Of a stretch of DNA of 64,000 nt, positions 63,757-64,000 are shown piece after piece. This DNA is from Betaproteobacteria bacterium. GTDB taxonomy: Bacteria; Pseudomonadota; Gammaproteobacteria; Burkholderiales; Thiobacillaceae. Made by a program: the position numbers and the translations under genes. The notes beneath the pieces were generated by a model. The model was not told the origin of the DNA, did no database searches, and saw only the letters and a program-made list of their open reading frames with translations. Each line of letters starts with the position of its first letter. Position 1 is the first letter of the stretch. The stretch lies in NCBI GenBank assembly GCA_016219425.1, contig JACRNB010000011.1:1-64000 (forward strand). Direction: 5' to 3'.

Positions 63757-64000
63757 ATGCTGATTTCTCCCGCCCACGCCGCCGACGCGGCTTCGCAGCC
63801 CGACCCCATCACCAGTTTCCTGCCCCTGATTGTCCTGTTTGTCCTGTTCTACTTCCTCATCATCCGCCCCCAGATGAAGCGGGCGAAGGACCAGAAGAAG
63901 ATGCAGGACGCCCTCGCCAAGGGCGATGAGGTCATCACCGCCAGCGGCCAGCTGGGCAAGGTCGTCAAGATCGCCGAGCAGTACGTCACCCTCGATATCG
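63757..64000 (+). CDS. yajC: Preprotein translocase accessory subunit YajC, partial
   Basis: The window ends after 81 codons. MLISPAHAADAASQPDP precedes a single membrane helix (residues about 20-37, FLPLIVLFVLFYFLIIRP) and the typical QMKRAKDQKKMQDALAKGDE, VITASGQLGKV. YajC associates with SecDF at the inner membrane, and secD/secF are expected beyond the window. Confidence 0.95.
   Translation, partial: MLISPAHAADAASQPDPITSFLPLIVLFVLFYFLIIRPQMKRAKDQKKMQDALAKGDEVITASGQLGKVVKIAEQYVTLDI

Overview
The window looks like a piece of a Gram-negative, GC-rich betaproteobacterial chromosome. The best guess is a sulfur-metabolising member of the Nitrosomonadales/Thiobacillus neighbourhood. The reasons are the protein family flavour, a dissimilatory sulfite reductase alpha subunit (DsrA) with a DsrC-family protein, an Rrf2-regulated SUF operon, an OmpA-type secreted protein and a Wzz-terminated O-antigen locus. 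The genus is inference only; no rRNA is present.

Region 1 (1-23.6 kb) is the right-hand part of a surface polysaccharide (O-antigen) locus, all on the + strand. It opens with an ISL3-type transposase that has lost its C-terminus and abuts a 5'-truncated acetyltransferase. Then come a polymerase-like membrane protein, a TIGR04326-like surface carbohydrate protein, a CDP-6-deoxyhexose module (rfbG, cupin epimerase, rfbF, reductase), two glycosyltransferases, a methyltransferase, a LegB-type dehydratase with a nucleotidyltransferase and a reductase, an amidination module (amidotransferase plus private hisH/hisF), a UDP-L-FucNAc module (fnlA/B/C-like) with its transferase, a reductase plus initiating sugar-phosphate transferase pair (QuiNAc-type), and a Wzz chain-length regulator. 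Most neighbours overlap by 1-20 bases, so the cluster reads as one long transcript. No flippase is seen.

Region 2 (23.6-39.5 kb) is mixed core genome: an OmpA-domain secreted protein with internal repeats, an MMPL transporter and partner, TatD, a CDP-alcohol phosphatidyltransferase, Pgi carrying a 35-residue in-frame insert, CorA in an operon with a VapBC-like pair, GlgB, XthA, a response regulator/kinase hybrid and AmpG.

Region 3 (39.5-53.6 kb) is signalling-rich: a cytoplasmic CZB chemoreceptor, three GGDEF proteins, two sensor kinases, a FixJ-type regulator and an orphan OmpR-type regulator. It is peppered with palindromic repeats, several of which run into coding sequence and supply C-termini or stop codons.

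Region 4 (53.6-64 kb) holds a suf operon (sufR-B-C-D-U-T plus a Rieske protein, no sufS) divergent from a dsrA operon. That operon has no dsrB; it encodes DsrA, an unknown 135-residue protein and a DsrC-family protein lacking the redox cysteines. A bicistron follows whose promoter shares about 56 of 73 positions with the promoter of the MHYT-GGDEF gene about 9 kb away, which suggests a small regulon of the adjacent FixJ-type two-component system. tRNA-Arg(ACG), a DUF192 protein, tgt and the start of yajC close the window.
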